In this document: piece after piece, positions 46,696 to 59,313 of the stretch | How positions within the stretch are numbered: the stretch's first letter is position 1 | How the letters are laid out: every line of letters begins with the position of its first letter | DNA from: Hyperoplus lanceolatus | Taxonomy: Eukaryota; Chordata; Actinopteri; Uranoscopiformes; Ammodytidae | Direction of reading: 5' to 3' | Assembly: GCA_026929865.2 (NCBI GenBank) | Contig: CM049417.1 | Span: forward strand, 22,197,501-22,261,500 | DNA: 64,000 nucleotides | Notes under the pieces: generated by a model | The model's database searches: none | Seen by the model: only the letters and a program-made list of their open reading frames with translations | What the model was told of the DNA's origin: nothing | Program-made: the position numbers and the translations under genes

Positions 46696-48326
46696 GAGAA
46701 ACTTGAAGCATGAAAAAAGTAATTCAATTTATTTTTTATAGTAATAGGGAAAAAGTCTGTTTTGTATTGAAAATCAGCCATTTAAAAATAGAACTTCCCC
46801 AGTTTCAGAAGCAGTCATCCTCAATAACTATAATTCACTGTAATGTCACCTCCTCTGTCTGTTCCAGATCCAGATGTCAGCACAGTCCAATGTAACCTAC
46901 GATCTTTTCATGGTGGTGGAACTGGGAGGCCTTCAGCACAGGAAGTACCTACTGAAATTCTCAGAGAAGCACTGCTTTGTGTGGGCCAAGTGTGGCTGGA
47001 CCTATGAGGCCAAAGGGATTCTGTTTGACAGACGCAATGTCCGGGACGTGTTGAAAACCGGGAAGAGGCTACTGCCTGTTTTGAACGAATGTTACAAGCT
47101 ATTGTTTGACCAGGATACAAATCTACTGCACAGCATCACTCACCTGTAAGATGTTAAGCTTCTTTATCACTAATGTCATGCCCTGTGCTAATAAACTTAA
47201 GTAGCATTTTCACCATACATAGGAAGTAGTTTAGATTTTGTTAATACAAAGTATCACAATAATACTGTAACTCTGACTTATCTGTCGCTCTTTGCAGTCA
47301 AGAAAAAAGGAAAGTAAGGATAAGCCAGGATTTTTGGGAGTACCACGCAAATGGACATGTAAAATCGGGGCCCATCTCTGATAACTACATCTTCAGCACT
47401 AACAGTTCGGCTGTGCGGGCGTACAAAGCTGTGGAAATGGAGATCCTTCCCGGCAAGATTTTGACTGAGATACGGCAGCACTTCTACAGGTGAGTCACCA
47501 GTTGTTTTGCTCTGTTATTGAACGAACATGTTTTTTACACATTTTCTAATTGACACACTCTAGAGAGGAGTGCGATGAAGATTATGCCTACTCCATCACC
47601 ACCCGTGTCCCAGAATGCTTTGGGAGCAGGCCACGGTGTCACAGGCTGGAGCAGACCTATTCACTGGGGCCCCTTGTGCTCAACACAGAGGTGGTGCTAC
47701 GCAGCAGCTCCACGCTCAAGAACAACCAGACCCTGTACACGGATGACAACGGCTATCAGATGATGAAGAGGACACATAGGAAGTTCACTAAGAACACTTT
47801 GGCAAGAGTAAGGCTTTGGATAAAGTGGACGCTTTAGGACATTTATAAAAGTATTATGTATAACTAGTATACAATATGCATTTAGAACTATTTCCCCATG
47901 GTACGGGCGGCCTACATTGAGGATGACCTCAGCAGACTGGTGCTGATAAGCAACAGAGCTCATGGTGTGTCCAGCCAAGCCGACGGACAACTAGAGGTAT
48001 TATTATAGGTATTATATATATCATTGTTTTTAAAGATCGTGTTTCACTACTGTTTCAGTTTTGTGTTATAAATTCCATGTCTCGAAGTTATAAGGGTATT
48101 TTTCAGAACAGACTTGGTAGAAATGGAATAAAAAAGTGTGTGTAAGTGCGTCTTAATTAGTATTAATAAAAATTAATTAATAATGGTTAAAATAAATAAA
48201 ATTCCATAAGGCTCAAGGGGTTCACAAACTTTCACACAGCACTGTATTGTGGACGTTTGCCGAAAATGCACCTGTTTGAAGTTGAAGAATAAGTACTAAA
48301 GAATAAATAACTAAATACATCTTCAA

Positions 48327-48715
48327 ATGGGCTTTCTCAGGAGAGTGGCTGGCGTCTCCCTTAGAGATAGGGTGAGAAGCTCAGTCATTCGTGAGGAACT
48401 CGGGGCAGAGCCGCTACTCCTTTGCGTTGAAAGGAGCCAGTTGAGGTGGTTCGGGCATCTGGTAAGGATGCCCCCAGGGCGCCTCCCTAGGGAGGTGTTC
48501 CAGGAGCGTCCAGCTGGAAGGAGGCCTCGGGGAAGACCCAGGACTAGGTGGAGAGATTATATCTCCACACTGGCCTGGGAACGCCTCGGGATCCCCCAGT
48601 CAGAGCTGGTTGATGTGGCCCGGGAAAGAGAAGTTTGGGGTTCCCTGCTCAAGCTGCTGCCCCCGCGACCCGATTTCGGATAAGCGGTTGATGATGATGA
48701 TGATGATGATGATCT
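48327..48715 (+). mobile_element. 5'-truncated LINE 3' end, copy B
   Basis: It encodes the same C-terminal LINE segment as 19459-19938 (MGFLRRVAGVSLRDRVRSSV to PPRPDFG) with one visible difference in the shared peptide (ISTLAWE versus IATLAWE). It ends in a GAT-type repeat tail. It lies in MAN2B2 intron 14. Confidence 0.9.
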
Positions 48716-49913
48716 TCACCTCATCACCTGAGATTTTTGAAAGACTTTAATCAGTGGTGGATGATACTATCTTTAGTAACTAGCTTCTTATCCTTGAGGT
48801 CACCTCAGCTTCTGTAAATTCTCCCAAAAGAAAGGGGTTAACAAGGGAGCGTTGCAATGTAGAATCTCACCACTATATGTTGCTAAATATTCTGATTTTA
48901 GACACTGTACCTTTTTAAGTCAGAAACGTAACACATGTTAACATCCTGTGAATCCATCTGTAGGTCATGCTCCATCGCCGTCTTTGGAACGACCAACCGT
49001 GGGCGCTCAACTACAATCTGACCCTCAACGACAGCTCAGTGGTGAGGCCCACATTGTGGATGATGCTGGCTTCAATCAACACCACCTCCAAGCTTTACCA
49101 GAGGGAGGCAATAGAGCTGCAACATAGGCCTGTCATCATGCCCATAGACCAACCACGTGAGGCTTTCATGTTATTTTTTAGATATGCATAGGGCTTCTTT
49201 TTCAGATTCAGTTTCAGAAAACTTTGTTGTCTGCCATGACGGTAACTCGGATAATGAACATACAATATGTCTCCCTAAAAACAGAATAGAAATACCTATA
49301 TTTTGACGGGATAAAAATGTAAATGTAGTACTGTGTGTAAAGTGGAATAGTGTTTATCAGGATTTGTGGATCATTCTCTTTTATTTAAAGGTTCAATATG
49401 TAACAGGAACAATTTAGAGTTCAGTGTCTTGCCCAGGGACACTTCAACATGTGGCAGGGATGCGGGAAACCCTGCAACATAGTGGACGATTTATTTTCCC
49501 CCCCAAAAATACAAATGATGACGTTTCTGCACAAACACATTCAAGCAAGAGAAGAAGAAGCTTAATGGGCTAGCCGGAGTTCTTATGTCTGAATGAATGG
49601 TAGTGGGAATGAAGGCGTCTTTCTAAGGGTTTATCTTGGCAGTTCTAATGTTTTCTTCTTGTAACTTCTTCTAGAGAGGCCGTGGCAGGAGAAGGAACCC
49701 AGAGAAAGTTTTCCTGTGCGTTCCGTTGTTCTGCCACCAAACCTCCACCTGCTCAGCCTCAGTATCCCCGGATGGAATTACAGCTCTAACCACGGTGTTC
49801 ACCTCAGCCACATACACTCAGGTCAGCTGTTAGAAAAATACTGGGCGCATGCTTTTAATATTTTTAAACCAATTCTGAAAAGAGTGATGTATACATATGT
49901 ATGTGTGTGTATA

Positions 49914-50195
49914 CACTCACCGGCCACATTATTAGGTACACCTGTTCAATGGCTTATAAAAACAAAAAGCTAATCACATGGCTGAAACTCAATGCATTTA
50001 GGCATGTAGACGTGGTCAAGACAACATGCTGAAGTCAAACCTAGCATCAGAATGGGGAAGAAAGGGGGTTTAAGTGACTTTGAACGTGGCATGGTTGATG
50101 GTGCACGGCAGGATGGAGCCATGCTTTCACAATGTTTACGTCAAATTCTGACCCTACCATCTGACTTTCAGGTGTAATGAAGTGGCTGGTGAGTG
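49914..50195. mobile_element. Tc1/mariner-type short element
   Basis: The ends CACTCACCGGCCAC and GTGGCTGGTGAGTG are inverted copies, each flanked by TA. The 282-bp body lacks a transposase. It lies in MAN2B2 intron 16, just before exon 17. Confidence 0.88.
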
Positions 50196-51229
50196 TATAT
50201 ATATTTTTATTTTGTATGATATTCTTCTAGGTAAGGGTTTGCACCCTGAGCCAGACTATGACAGGGTCTTGTTAAGAATCATGCATCTCTTCGAGGAGGA
50301 CCAAGACCCAGAGCTTTCCATGCCAGTCACCGTAAACCTGAAGGTGTTCATAGAAATACAACTTTAAGTCCAAATGTTCTAACAGGAAAGATTTTCATTA
50401 TTTTTATAAAAAGGAATGACATCATCTTTTCTGTTTGAATGCTGATGTAAACAGGAAGCTCTGCGGGGCATAGGGGAAGTAAAAGTACTGGAGGAGCGTT
50501 CTCTGACAGGAACCAGGGATATCAGCAGTCTGCAGAGATGGAAGTGGAAGACTGCAGATTACTTAGAAACAAGTTAGAAATTAAATTTAAATTAAAGAAA
50601 ATAAAAAACATAGTACATTCAAACAAACATATTTTTGCATTTTATGAAATCTGAGTTTCTTCTATTCTTTTTCTTTTCTTTATCTCAGACAAGAATAGGA
50701 GCAGGAGCTGTGGAGAAGATCCCTTCACTGTGACCATCTCACCCAAAGAGATCAGGACCTTTTTCCTTCACTTTGCGCCCGGGAACTTTTAGGCTGTGAA
50801 GATAGCCAATCTTTATAATGTGACAATTCTTTTGTTTCTAAAACCATGATCCTTTTACTACACTGTTAATTGATGATATCTTTGCACATCATGCTAATGT
50901 GTTGAAAAGCACTGATGTGTTGATAAGAGTGTTTCTTAATCACTGTATAAAACCCTACTGTGACTGACTTCACTAACACAGGCCAATCCCCTCTAAAGTA
51001 AAGGTCTTTCTGATGTTGAGGATTTGTATTGTATTATTGATGGAAATGTCCAAACACTGTTGCCCATTCTTTTGATCACATTGGCCTCAGTGACTCGAAA
51101 ATAATCTTACGATATGTTTAACTTTTTATATGTTCAGTACGGAGGAGAAAGTGCACTTTAGCCTGGCTGCAGGCAAACTAACCTGGCTACATGACATTCA
51201 TATGTGACAATAACAAATGTGACAAGAGA

Positions 51230-51240
51230 AATAAAAGCTT
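51230..51240 (+). terminator. Probable MAN2B2 polyadenylation signal
   Basis: AATAAA in GAAATAAAAGC, about 440 bp after the MAN2B2 stop and about 360 bp before the next gene's start. No better signal lies between. Confidence 0.4.
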
Positions 51241-51591
51241 TTTTAAGTGTTTAAAGTTTTTAAATTTGAGTTCAATATACTTAATGAACTGCCCCAACAA
51301 CCGGTTTTCATCTCTGATGTCGGGTTGCGGCTTTAAACGGTGGTCCGCCAACATGACCGCTAGGGGCTTCCATACACCATTACCAAACCGACTTCACGCT
51401 GCAACAGTGAACATGAAAAAAAAGGGCAACACCCGATTAGAACAAAACCTCGGTCTGACATTGTATTATCGCCCCCAGCAGAAGCAAACCTGCGCCAACA
51501 GACAAGGTGTGGGTGTCGACATGTAGAATAGACTATAAGACGTCATGATCACTTGACAAGGAGAGGATTTTTCTCTGCAATTTGCAACAAG

Positions 51592-54500
51592 ATGAGCAGT
51601 GTAAGTTTTTTTCTTTATGAGATCATAATTCTGATCATTTTTGAGGTGGGTCGGCCTGATGTATTATATGTCAGGTTTAATATGACTGTTGGGGCGACTG
51701 TAGCTCAGGTGGTAGAGCGAGTCGGCCTGATGCATTGTATGCTAAGTCTAAAATATTGTATGTCAGGTTTAATGTCATTGTGCTGTCGCATCCTTTATCG
51801 AGTGTCCGTCTTTGTTGATATAGGCTACATGCATGATGCTGTACGGAGGCGTTGCATGTGTTGTTAGGATACTAGACCAGGAGGGTGTCTGGAAGATATA
51901 AGGCATTTGTATTTTGCATTTTACTTGAACGCCCCCCCCCCCCCCCAATCCAAATAGAAACGAGAGAGGGAGCAGAGGAAGAAGCTGCAGCACTTCCTCA
52001 GTGACCTGGCTCTACTTGGATCTTTGCAGGTTGGCAGATGCAAAATGCAGAAATATGGTTTACACTCACAATTATGTGTTGCAACTGATCTTGTGTCTGT
52101 ATGCAGGGCTTTAAATACTTCCAGGGCTGGCTTAGAGGGAAAGAGGAGCTGCTGCTGACGGTTGTTAACGAGGATCTGGTTAGTGTCAGTAGAGACAGGA
52201 AAAACAACATACAGTGCATCACCCAAATTGAGTAGCCTAAATACAGCTGCTTACTGGTTTGACTGACTGACTTGCAAAGCCTGCACATTTCCTCTTGTAT
52301 TTATCATGATATTATTATCCTCAGTGACCCATCCCACTCTTCCCTACCTTCAGGGTTGGCATTCCCCGGGTTTTGCCGTGTCCAGAGCCTCCTCCTGCTC
52401 CTCCAGCAGCGAGGTCTCCCCCATCAGCAGCTCCCCGAGCCTGGACAGCCAGTCCAGCTCTCCCCTCCCCGGGGAACCATGCCCACTGTGGGACCCCCAG
52501 ACCCACTCACACACCAAGACGCAACAACAGACCCAAGGGTGATTGATTGATGCTACTTATTTTTTTTCTCTGCTCTGTAAACTAGCGTGTAAACAAAGGA
52601 TATGTAAAACAAGGGGGTTCACCGTAGCTAGCAACATTATTAACACTGGATCTTTTTTCATCACACACAGTATGGACAGCTAGTGGAACATGAGGATTCA
52701 CTGATTTTGACAACAATCATTCTCCAGAATCACTCCACCCTTAAGACCTCAAGAGAGGACAATAATCCATTCATTTAACATAACAGAAGAGAACATTTCA
52801 GAGTCATCAGCATGCATTTGATCTGGGATTAAGCACTGTATTAATTTTGAGGATTGGATAGTGCACAAAAGAGTGTTTCAGTCCAAACTTGTTAAATTGT
52901 GGAACCCAATATATCAGACTGTTTAGAACATGGTTGGGGTCCAAATAAATGTTGTCTGTCATCCTCATACGTTTTTATGGTAAGCTGATTTATACGGTTT
53001 CTAGTTGAACTACAATCTTTGAGAAGTTTTGAATTGTTGGGGCAATTTTGATCATACAACTAATTTTTTTAACATTTGGTCGAGCAAAAAAACAAGGAGT
53101 TTGCTGATTTTACAATGTGAGGATTTGTTGATCCACTGAATTCAATATCAATTTAGTTTTTGTGTCCTCCATTCTTTCCATTGGTCTATATGGGACACAC
53201 CAATACTCTCAAGTAATTGGGCCTTGAAAAGAAACGGTGGTTGATCTTTGTGTCCCTAGGGAGCCCAGCAGTGAGGAGCATCTCCTTCCAGCCTCTCCCA
53301 GTGAAAGAGAGATTGCAGTACCTGTAAGTGTGTCCATCTAACACTGAGACACAGCCCTTTTCCACCTCTAACCCCCCTAGAATCCCCTCACTCCGCCTAC
53401 TCTGTTCCTCTTTCATTAGGAGGTGAACTGCACTCTGTTCCTACTGGCTGGCTATGTCAGGTACGCCCGGCCCTACGCCTGGATACGCTCCAATCACGAG
53501 CGCCTGGTCAACATCAGAGGAACGGACTCCATGGTCAGGGACACGCCCATGAAGCTCAAGTCCATCGCAGACTGGCAGACGCGAGGTACGGAAAGAATGC
53601 CAGCATTCCAAACAGAAGAAAGTTATTCTTTCACAGCGCCCATTCAATAATTACACCGTTTTCCATGAGCTAAATCAGACGCAGATGTCTCAGGAGTTTA
53701 ACCATCATAAGAGAGAGAGAGACCAGAATGTGGTGTGTGGATTAGGTTTGTGGAAAAAAACTCCAGGTGTTTTAGTTCTAAACATTACCCCTAAACTGCC
53801 AGACTTCTACAAATGTTTATTCCAGGTTTTGAATGAAAAGCTTTTCTGTCTGTAAGAGCCAATCAGGGGTCTATATAAGTAGGAACCAATCTGTGGTTCC
53901 GCAGTTTGCTACCCGGAAGACAAACGGTTTTTGACCATACACACCACAAGCTCGCACGCCACATGCTGCACAGGACAATTGTTTGTATCCTAAGTAAAAT
54001 AAATCGAACGGATGGTTTTAATTGCAAATATGACTCTGACTCTCATTCATCACCAACAACGAAAGGTGCGTCAAGAAAGTATTCCGCGGTACAGCAGCTC
54101 GGGGCTTAAAGCTTAGGCTTGGCCTCTACAATTGTCAAAAACCGTTTGTCTTCCGGGTAGCAAACTGCGGAACCACAGATTGGTTCCTACTTATATAGAC
54201 CCCTGATTGGCTCTTACACTGTCTTTGAGGCCTTTTTTTTTCTCCAGGTATCCGTGTATGGGATGTTGTCAGTGAGCTGGTGTCCCTGTGCACTGTTCCC
54301 TCTCCCTCTAACCCTTTCGCCCTGGACATGCGTTACATTAAAAGCCTTCCCCTCCCGGAGCGCTTCCTTGTCACAGGCGCTCTCCTCAACTTCCTGGAGA
54401 TGTATGTGGTCTATGGGAACCGGGACGAGTTGCATTATGACAAAGGTAGAAAAAAACAGGAATGCTGCTTTTCTTAAGCCAGCAGGTGGTGCTATTCAGC

Positions 54501-54825
54501 TACATTAAAAAAATTATCAGACATAATCCGCCTTTTCTCCTACTCTACACTCTTTGTTGAGGGTATCTCTAAGGGCCGGTTTCGCAGACATGGATTAAGC
54601 CTAGTTCTGGACTAAATTGTACTTTCAATGGACAATCTCCATTCAAAATTCCATTTAGTCCAGGACTAGGCTTAATCCATGTCTATGAAACTGGCCCTAA
54701 ATGTTTTTGTCTCTTCCATAGTGATAGAGGAGGTGAAGCCTCTGAGGCGGCTCCATGTCCAGGCTTTTCTGAAGATGCAGCACCACAGACAGAACTCAGC
54801 AAGTAGTCCCTCTGGAGAGGAATGA
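51592..54825 (+). CDS. Unrecognised 8-exon gene, 289 aa
   Basis: Eight coding exons with consistent GT-AG borders and phases join to 870 nt: 51592-51600, 51958-52029, 52107-52178, 52354-52538, 53260-53323, 53420-53585, 54248-54445, 54722-54825. The protein starts MSSKRERGREQRKKL, with a basic helical N-terminus (about residues 1-27). It then has a hydrophobic helical piece (FKYFQGWLRGKEELLLTVV) and a Ser/Pro-rich linker (about 52-125). A helical C-terminal domain follows (about 135-275: NCTLFLLAGYVRYARPYAW, RVWDVVSELVSLC, LPERFLVTGALLNFLEMYVV). No signal peptide and no clear membrane protein pattern. I cannot name it or assign a function. It follows MAN2B2 in the same direction, about 0.8 kb away. 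Introns 6 and 7 carry small hairpin elements. The coding frame shows no lesions. Confidence 0.75.
51690..51780 (+). repeat. tRNA-SINE head fragment with local duplication
   Basis: GGGGCGACTGTAGCTCAGGT carries an A-box-like motif. The flanking GTCGGCCTGATG word occurs on both sides (about 51649 and 51720). The fragment lies in intron 1 of the unnamed gene. Confidence 0.5.
53852..54217. mobile_element. Hairpin element with perfect 84-bp arms
   Basis: Arms 53852-53935 and 54134-54217 are exact reverse complements. Each contains CAATCAGGGGTCTATATAAG, a CCAAT-like and TATA-like pair. The 198-bp loop holds an AATAAA. It lies in intron 6 of the unnamed gene, about 30 bp before exon 7. Confidence 0.9.
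54572..54698. mobile_element. 127-bp hairpin MITE
   Basis: The sequence AGGGCCGGTTTCGCAGACAT and its imperfect reverse complement at the other end, plus an inner TTAAGCCTAG / CTAGGCTTAA pair, form one long hairpin. This is a common fish MITE pattern. It lies in intron 7 of the unnamed gene. Confidence 0.85.
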
Positions 54826-55552
54826 CTTTATCACAGAAGAACCCATGGTGACACCCACTTAACACACACTTTAAATCTCGTACAATCTTCCTTATTCAGC
54901 TTTATTATTGACTTTTACTCATTAAGTCCCTAAGTGACATATACTCAACATCCTGGTGTGGTGGTAAGGTGACTTTGACAGGATGGGACCTCCCAACATT
55001 TGCAGTGTGACAGGTGCACACAAGTGAAGGAATAAGCTCATTTTAAAAATGTTGTTTTTTGTTACTTAAGGTGTCTTGTATTACATTTAACCTAGTCTGA
55101 CCATATTTCATGAACAAATTTATATAGAACAAGTTAGGAAAATATCGCTGTGACGTATATGTCCCATCTGGCCTTTAGCCTTATAACAGTCATGGAAATC
55201 CTGATCCGCATATTTGTCACAATAACAAAAATGTGTGTAAAATATATTACAAAACTATTTTTGCATATCTGTAAATAAAACAAACCCAATGTTACTGTCC
55301 TATGCTGGTCCCAGTTTTATGTTTATGCTATTTGTTTTATTCTTCTAGTAGGGTTAGGGTTAAAAAAAAACATCAGAAATGTTTTCTATGTGATCCACTT
55401 GGTCTATGTTATATCCTCCATAATTTTCCTTAAAGGAGAAATGGGTCTGGGTTCTTATGCGATGTATATATAATAAAAATGAGATATTCCCTCCATGCAC
55501 TTTGACTGGCTTGTAGAATAACTAATATTAAAGCAGTTAGGTTGAGATTTAG

Positions 55553-55602
55553 CTGCTGCCCCCGCGACCCGATTTCGGATAAGCGGTTGAAGATGATGAT
55601 GG
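55553..55602 (+). repeat. LINE tail fragment, copy C
   Basis: GCTGCTGCCCCCGCGACCCG followed by ATTTCGGATAAGCGGTTGA and ATG repeats equals the last 50 bp of copies A and B. Confidence 0.85.
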
Positions 55603-58600
55603 TTGAGATTTAATAAGGGCAACATTTAGGTATTTTTGGTTGGAATTTAATGATGTTGTGTGTTTAAAGCTATAGTGCGTAGCTTCGGTTGCTCCCATGA
55701 AGAATTGTTAGTAATTACAACAACACTGTCGGTGCATCTACACAAGATAAGCCTTTGGTGATGGCACATGGATTTTATTCCTGTATGTCCAGGTTCTTTC
55801 TGAAGAATGAATCAACAACTGACACATTTCTTGGGCTCTTTCTAAGCTCCCTGCGCTAATGTCAGGGGGTAACACCAGTTTGTAAACACTGCCATACTGA
55901 GAAATACAGAATTGTTGTGGAGCCGATAGGCTTAATTAATTTGTGTCAACTTGTTGGCGATGGCTTGAATGTGTAACCAATAATCATTTATATGAAAAAG
56001 TCACACTATTCAGATTTGTAAAAAAAGAATAAAGAAAAAATTGTGTAACCTGTAGACATAATATCTGGAATCAGCTCTGGTAGGCTGCATACTGTACAAA
56101 TCCATTTGTTTCAAAGCTGCAGAGTCTAGTCTGGAGCTGTATCTGCGTATTAACTACACAGGAAGGTAGTCACATGTATAGGAGATTTCTTTTTATGTTT
56201 GAAATGTTAAAACACTGAAATAGCCCTGGGAAATAAGTCAAATGACACATAAACCTCTCTCCGAGCGGGCTCGCCCTCCCAAACCCAAAACCGTTCAATC
56301 CCATTCTACGAAACACACACACACACACGCACAGGAATTCGATATTCTTTCGGCAAAATATGACATTTTAAAACTGGAACATTCAAGCATGAAAATCATT
56401 TGTCAAGGTCAGAGCTACTGAAGTTAAAAAGCTGGTTAATAGAATATCTTTGTCATTGTAACAAGTAAAACAAAATTAAGTGCAGTCCTTGTTCAGTGCA
56501 AAAACATCACATTCAGGTAGAACGTATGCATAAATTAATTAATTAAAACTATAAAAATAGTTAACTATATTCAATCACCCACACAAACATTCACATTCAT
56601 AAATGTGATACGCAACTGCTTTGGTAGCAACATTTAGTGAGGTTATGGCTGTTGGGTAAAAACTGTGTTGTAGTCCATTTGTTCTTGTTTTCATAGACCT
56701 GTATCTCCTGCCTGATGGCAGTAGTTCATACAGTTTGTGATGAGTCCTGCAGGATGGAGTTTGTCTTTATAAAGCAGTGGGAGCTGTGCAGTTCGTCCAG
56801 AGAGGGAATAGGGCAGCTGGTGATTGTCCCCCAGGAGCCTTTTCCTCTGTGCCACCGTGCAGCTTGAGAACCAGACACACAGACAATAGGTCATTATCAT
56901 TTACTATCTATGGTCATTATGCATACATGTGTCACAGCAGTATGAGCAAAACATCTACGGACAAACAAAGTGTTGTATAAAAAGTTTTAATATTTCATAA
57001 AATTAATTTAATTAAATATGTACAACGACTTAAAAACAGCACATTGATCAAATAATCTTATAGCAGGCACTTAAACCCCCCTTCATTGAGAGAGGGGCTG
57101 TTGTAATTGAAAAGATAAACCACAAGTACAAACATTTTAACATGATAAAAACCATGTGGCACGTCAGTCAAAAACTCCTTTTTTGGTTAAAAAAAGGCAA
57201 CATTTTATAGCTTAGTTTTGGTCCGAAAACACATAATGGCAAGCCTCAGGCAGCTACAACTCATCAAGTCTTTCATTTGTAAACCTTAAGACAGAAACTT
57301 GAGCATGTTATGCAACACTGCACATATCAATGCCCACAACAGTCACTTGAACCAAAGTTAGTTGGGACACCTTTTATGGCTTTGGCAATGTGAAAGAATA
57401 GAGGCTCAGAGTTAGACGCACCGCAGACTGGCTGCTCAATATGCAGTCACGGTCAGACCAGAGGAGGATAATTTGGAACCTTTAAGAAGATTTGCCAAAA
57501 CATTTTGCCCCCCCAACTGGCAACACAGTGTTGGGACACAAACAGACTCTTCTAGTCACGGCAGGGTGTTTTTTCCACAAGCATGTAAATAATTCATGAG
57601 TGGAAGGTTCAAATTGTTTTTTTGAGTGGGATTTTTTAGGATGCAGGCTCTGCTTGGGTCCATCTATAATGCAGGTGCTGGGCTTTCATGGAAGCTTTTG
57701 ACCTCTTTAAAAAAGGTGCTCCAAGAACTTTCAGTTTTTGTTTATTCTTGCACCCCCTTCGGACAAAAGCGGTAGTGTTTTTACTATGCCAGCTACAGTT
57801 CCAGGTAGAGGGACCCATGAGAAATAGCCTGGTCCAAGCAGAGCATCGTACTTCATTTCATTTGTACAGAAGGTCTGGAAGTGCTGTAATTGGCAAACGT
57901 TCACTCACTTGGAGGCGGGTGTCTGTCGAAGTTTAAAACTATTGGATCTGCCCAGTGCCACTCTGGATTAGCCAACCAATCGCATCACGTGTGTCATGAG
58001 CCGGCTTTTGACGGTGAGTTCCAGTTGGAAAGGGAACTCGGAAATTTCCGACTTCACTACATATTGTAGTCTATGAATCTACCGGTACCTGGCAACAGTA
58101 ACTTGTTAGAGCCTAACGTTTAGTTATTTGGACGATAAAGGTTTTAGGAGTCCATACTTTCGCGAGCAGATGCACTGGAACACAGACAGGTCGGAACTCG
58201 GAACTACCAAGTCGGAAATCTCCTTCTTCCGATTATAAAGGAACGCAGCATTCAACTGAAACTGGAGCGTTCTCAGCCACTCGCTCTGTTCGCTGATTGG
58301 ACGATTGTAGATTCTCCGGAGAATCTGGGAAATGCGCTGTACACCCAGACTGACTACTGAAGGGAAAATGAAATTTGGCTGGAAGCAGGCGGGCGGACGG
58401 AGCCAGGCTACATGAGAAAGGCATATAAAATAAAATAATTATTTGCCTTGATAGACTTGTTTGTCATTTATGATCAGAGGATTGTAACTACTTTAAGTAA
58501 TTTATAAACCTTATTTAAACTGATGTGTGCAGATGTGAAATTTTACAGTTGGAATATTAAGAAAGTGCTCAAATGACTAAATGCATTCATGTGTATGACA

Positions 58601-59170
58601 GACTACAATCACTTTTACCCTATTATGTATGACACAACATTTTGTATTTTCCCTCCGTTTCTCTTGACATCTATGTAATCTGGGCCAAAACTCAACACGA
58701 ATTGTGTAGTTTGGTCCATCCAAATTTCAAAATAAGGAAGAGTAAAATACTCGCTAGTGCCACATGGTTATTAAAAAAATGAAATAAGGATTTATCCTGG
58801 CCAGTGACAAATATAAGTTAAATAAAAATCAGCCTTGAAACAAACAAAATCAAGACTATCGTCGTCTTTTCCAGTTTATCATCATCTGTGGATCGTTTTG
58901 CCAACTAGCTGGTATCATTGTCCTTAATTTAATAGTCACTTTTCCAACAATCCCAAAACCTTTTGTGGCTTAAGCATCAAGTAGGCTTCTTAAAAACAAA
59001 CAAGCCATCTCAAATGAACCATGTCCTTGTGTAGCTGTTGACCGGTCAACAAAGGGCACCAGTCCACAGTTACTATGCGCTACGACAGACGCTCAACTTA
59101 GTGGCATCAAAAAACCTTCAAGTCCATATGGCCACTGATTACCGTCTTACAAAAGAGTCTTCTTGTGTCC
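55603..59170. other. Non-coding interval with repeat fragments
   Basis: No exon is recognised. 56690-56890 resembles a common fish LINE-derived repeat (CTGATGGCAGTAGTTCATAC region). 57745-57805 is a short piece related to the TTAA element (ACAAAAGCGGTAGTGTTTTT). 58150-58413 is an inverted copy of the repeat at 43593-43850. The remainder shows nothing recognisable. Confidence 0.5.
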
Positions 59171-59313
59171 ATACTAAACGTGGAGTGTCCCCCACTTCTG
59201 TTTCTGTAATCGCTCCCTCCCCCCAGTCAGTGCTATGGCCCTCCAGGCTCCAGTCGTCAGGTTAATGCGTTCCCGCACTTTTCCAAAGAAGTTAACGGTT
59301 AAAAGGTTCAGTT

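Larger units (their letters stand above)
34253..50792 (+). pseudogene. MAN2B2: MAN2B2, lysosomal-type alpha-mannosidase (GH38), disrupted in exons 1 and 2
   Basis: Nineteen exons can be joined: 34253-34387; 34831-34870 plus 39999-40105; 42118-42223; 42306-42478; 43200-43315; 43866-44043; 44623-44821; 44928-45115; 45188-45361; 45627-45752; 46868-47145; 47298-47489; 47564-47807; 47886-47996; 48964-49156; 49675-49821; 50231-50343; 50455-50572; 50689-50792. They total 1,014 codons, close to human MAN2B2 (about 1,009 aa). The family cleaves alpha-mannose from N-glycans in lysosomes. A hydrophobic signal peptide, HSHMD zinc ligands, the QVDPFG nucleophile Asp (about residue 150) and QHHDGITG (about 416) are present. 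Lesions: Trp40 is TAG (34370-34372), and a 5.1 kb transposon splits exon 2 (34871-39993). Exons 3-19 are open. The exon 9 and exon 18 donors are less certain. Non-functional unless these are assembly errors or a downstream start is used. Confidence 0.9.

Noticed and set aside
46293..46781. Long open frames of poly-Lys, poly-Ser and poly-Arg
   Set aside because: They are translations of the (TTC)n microsatellite in different frames.
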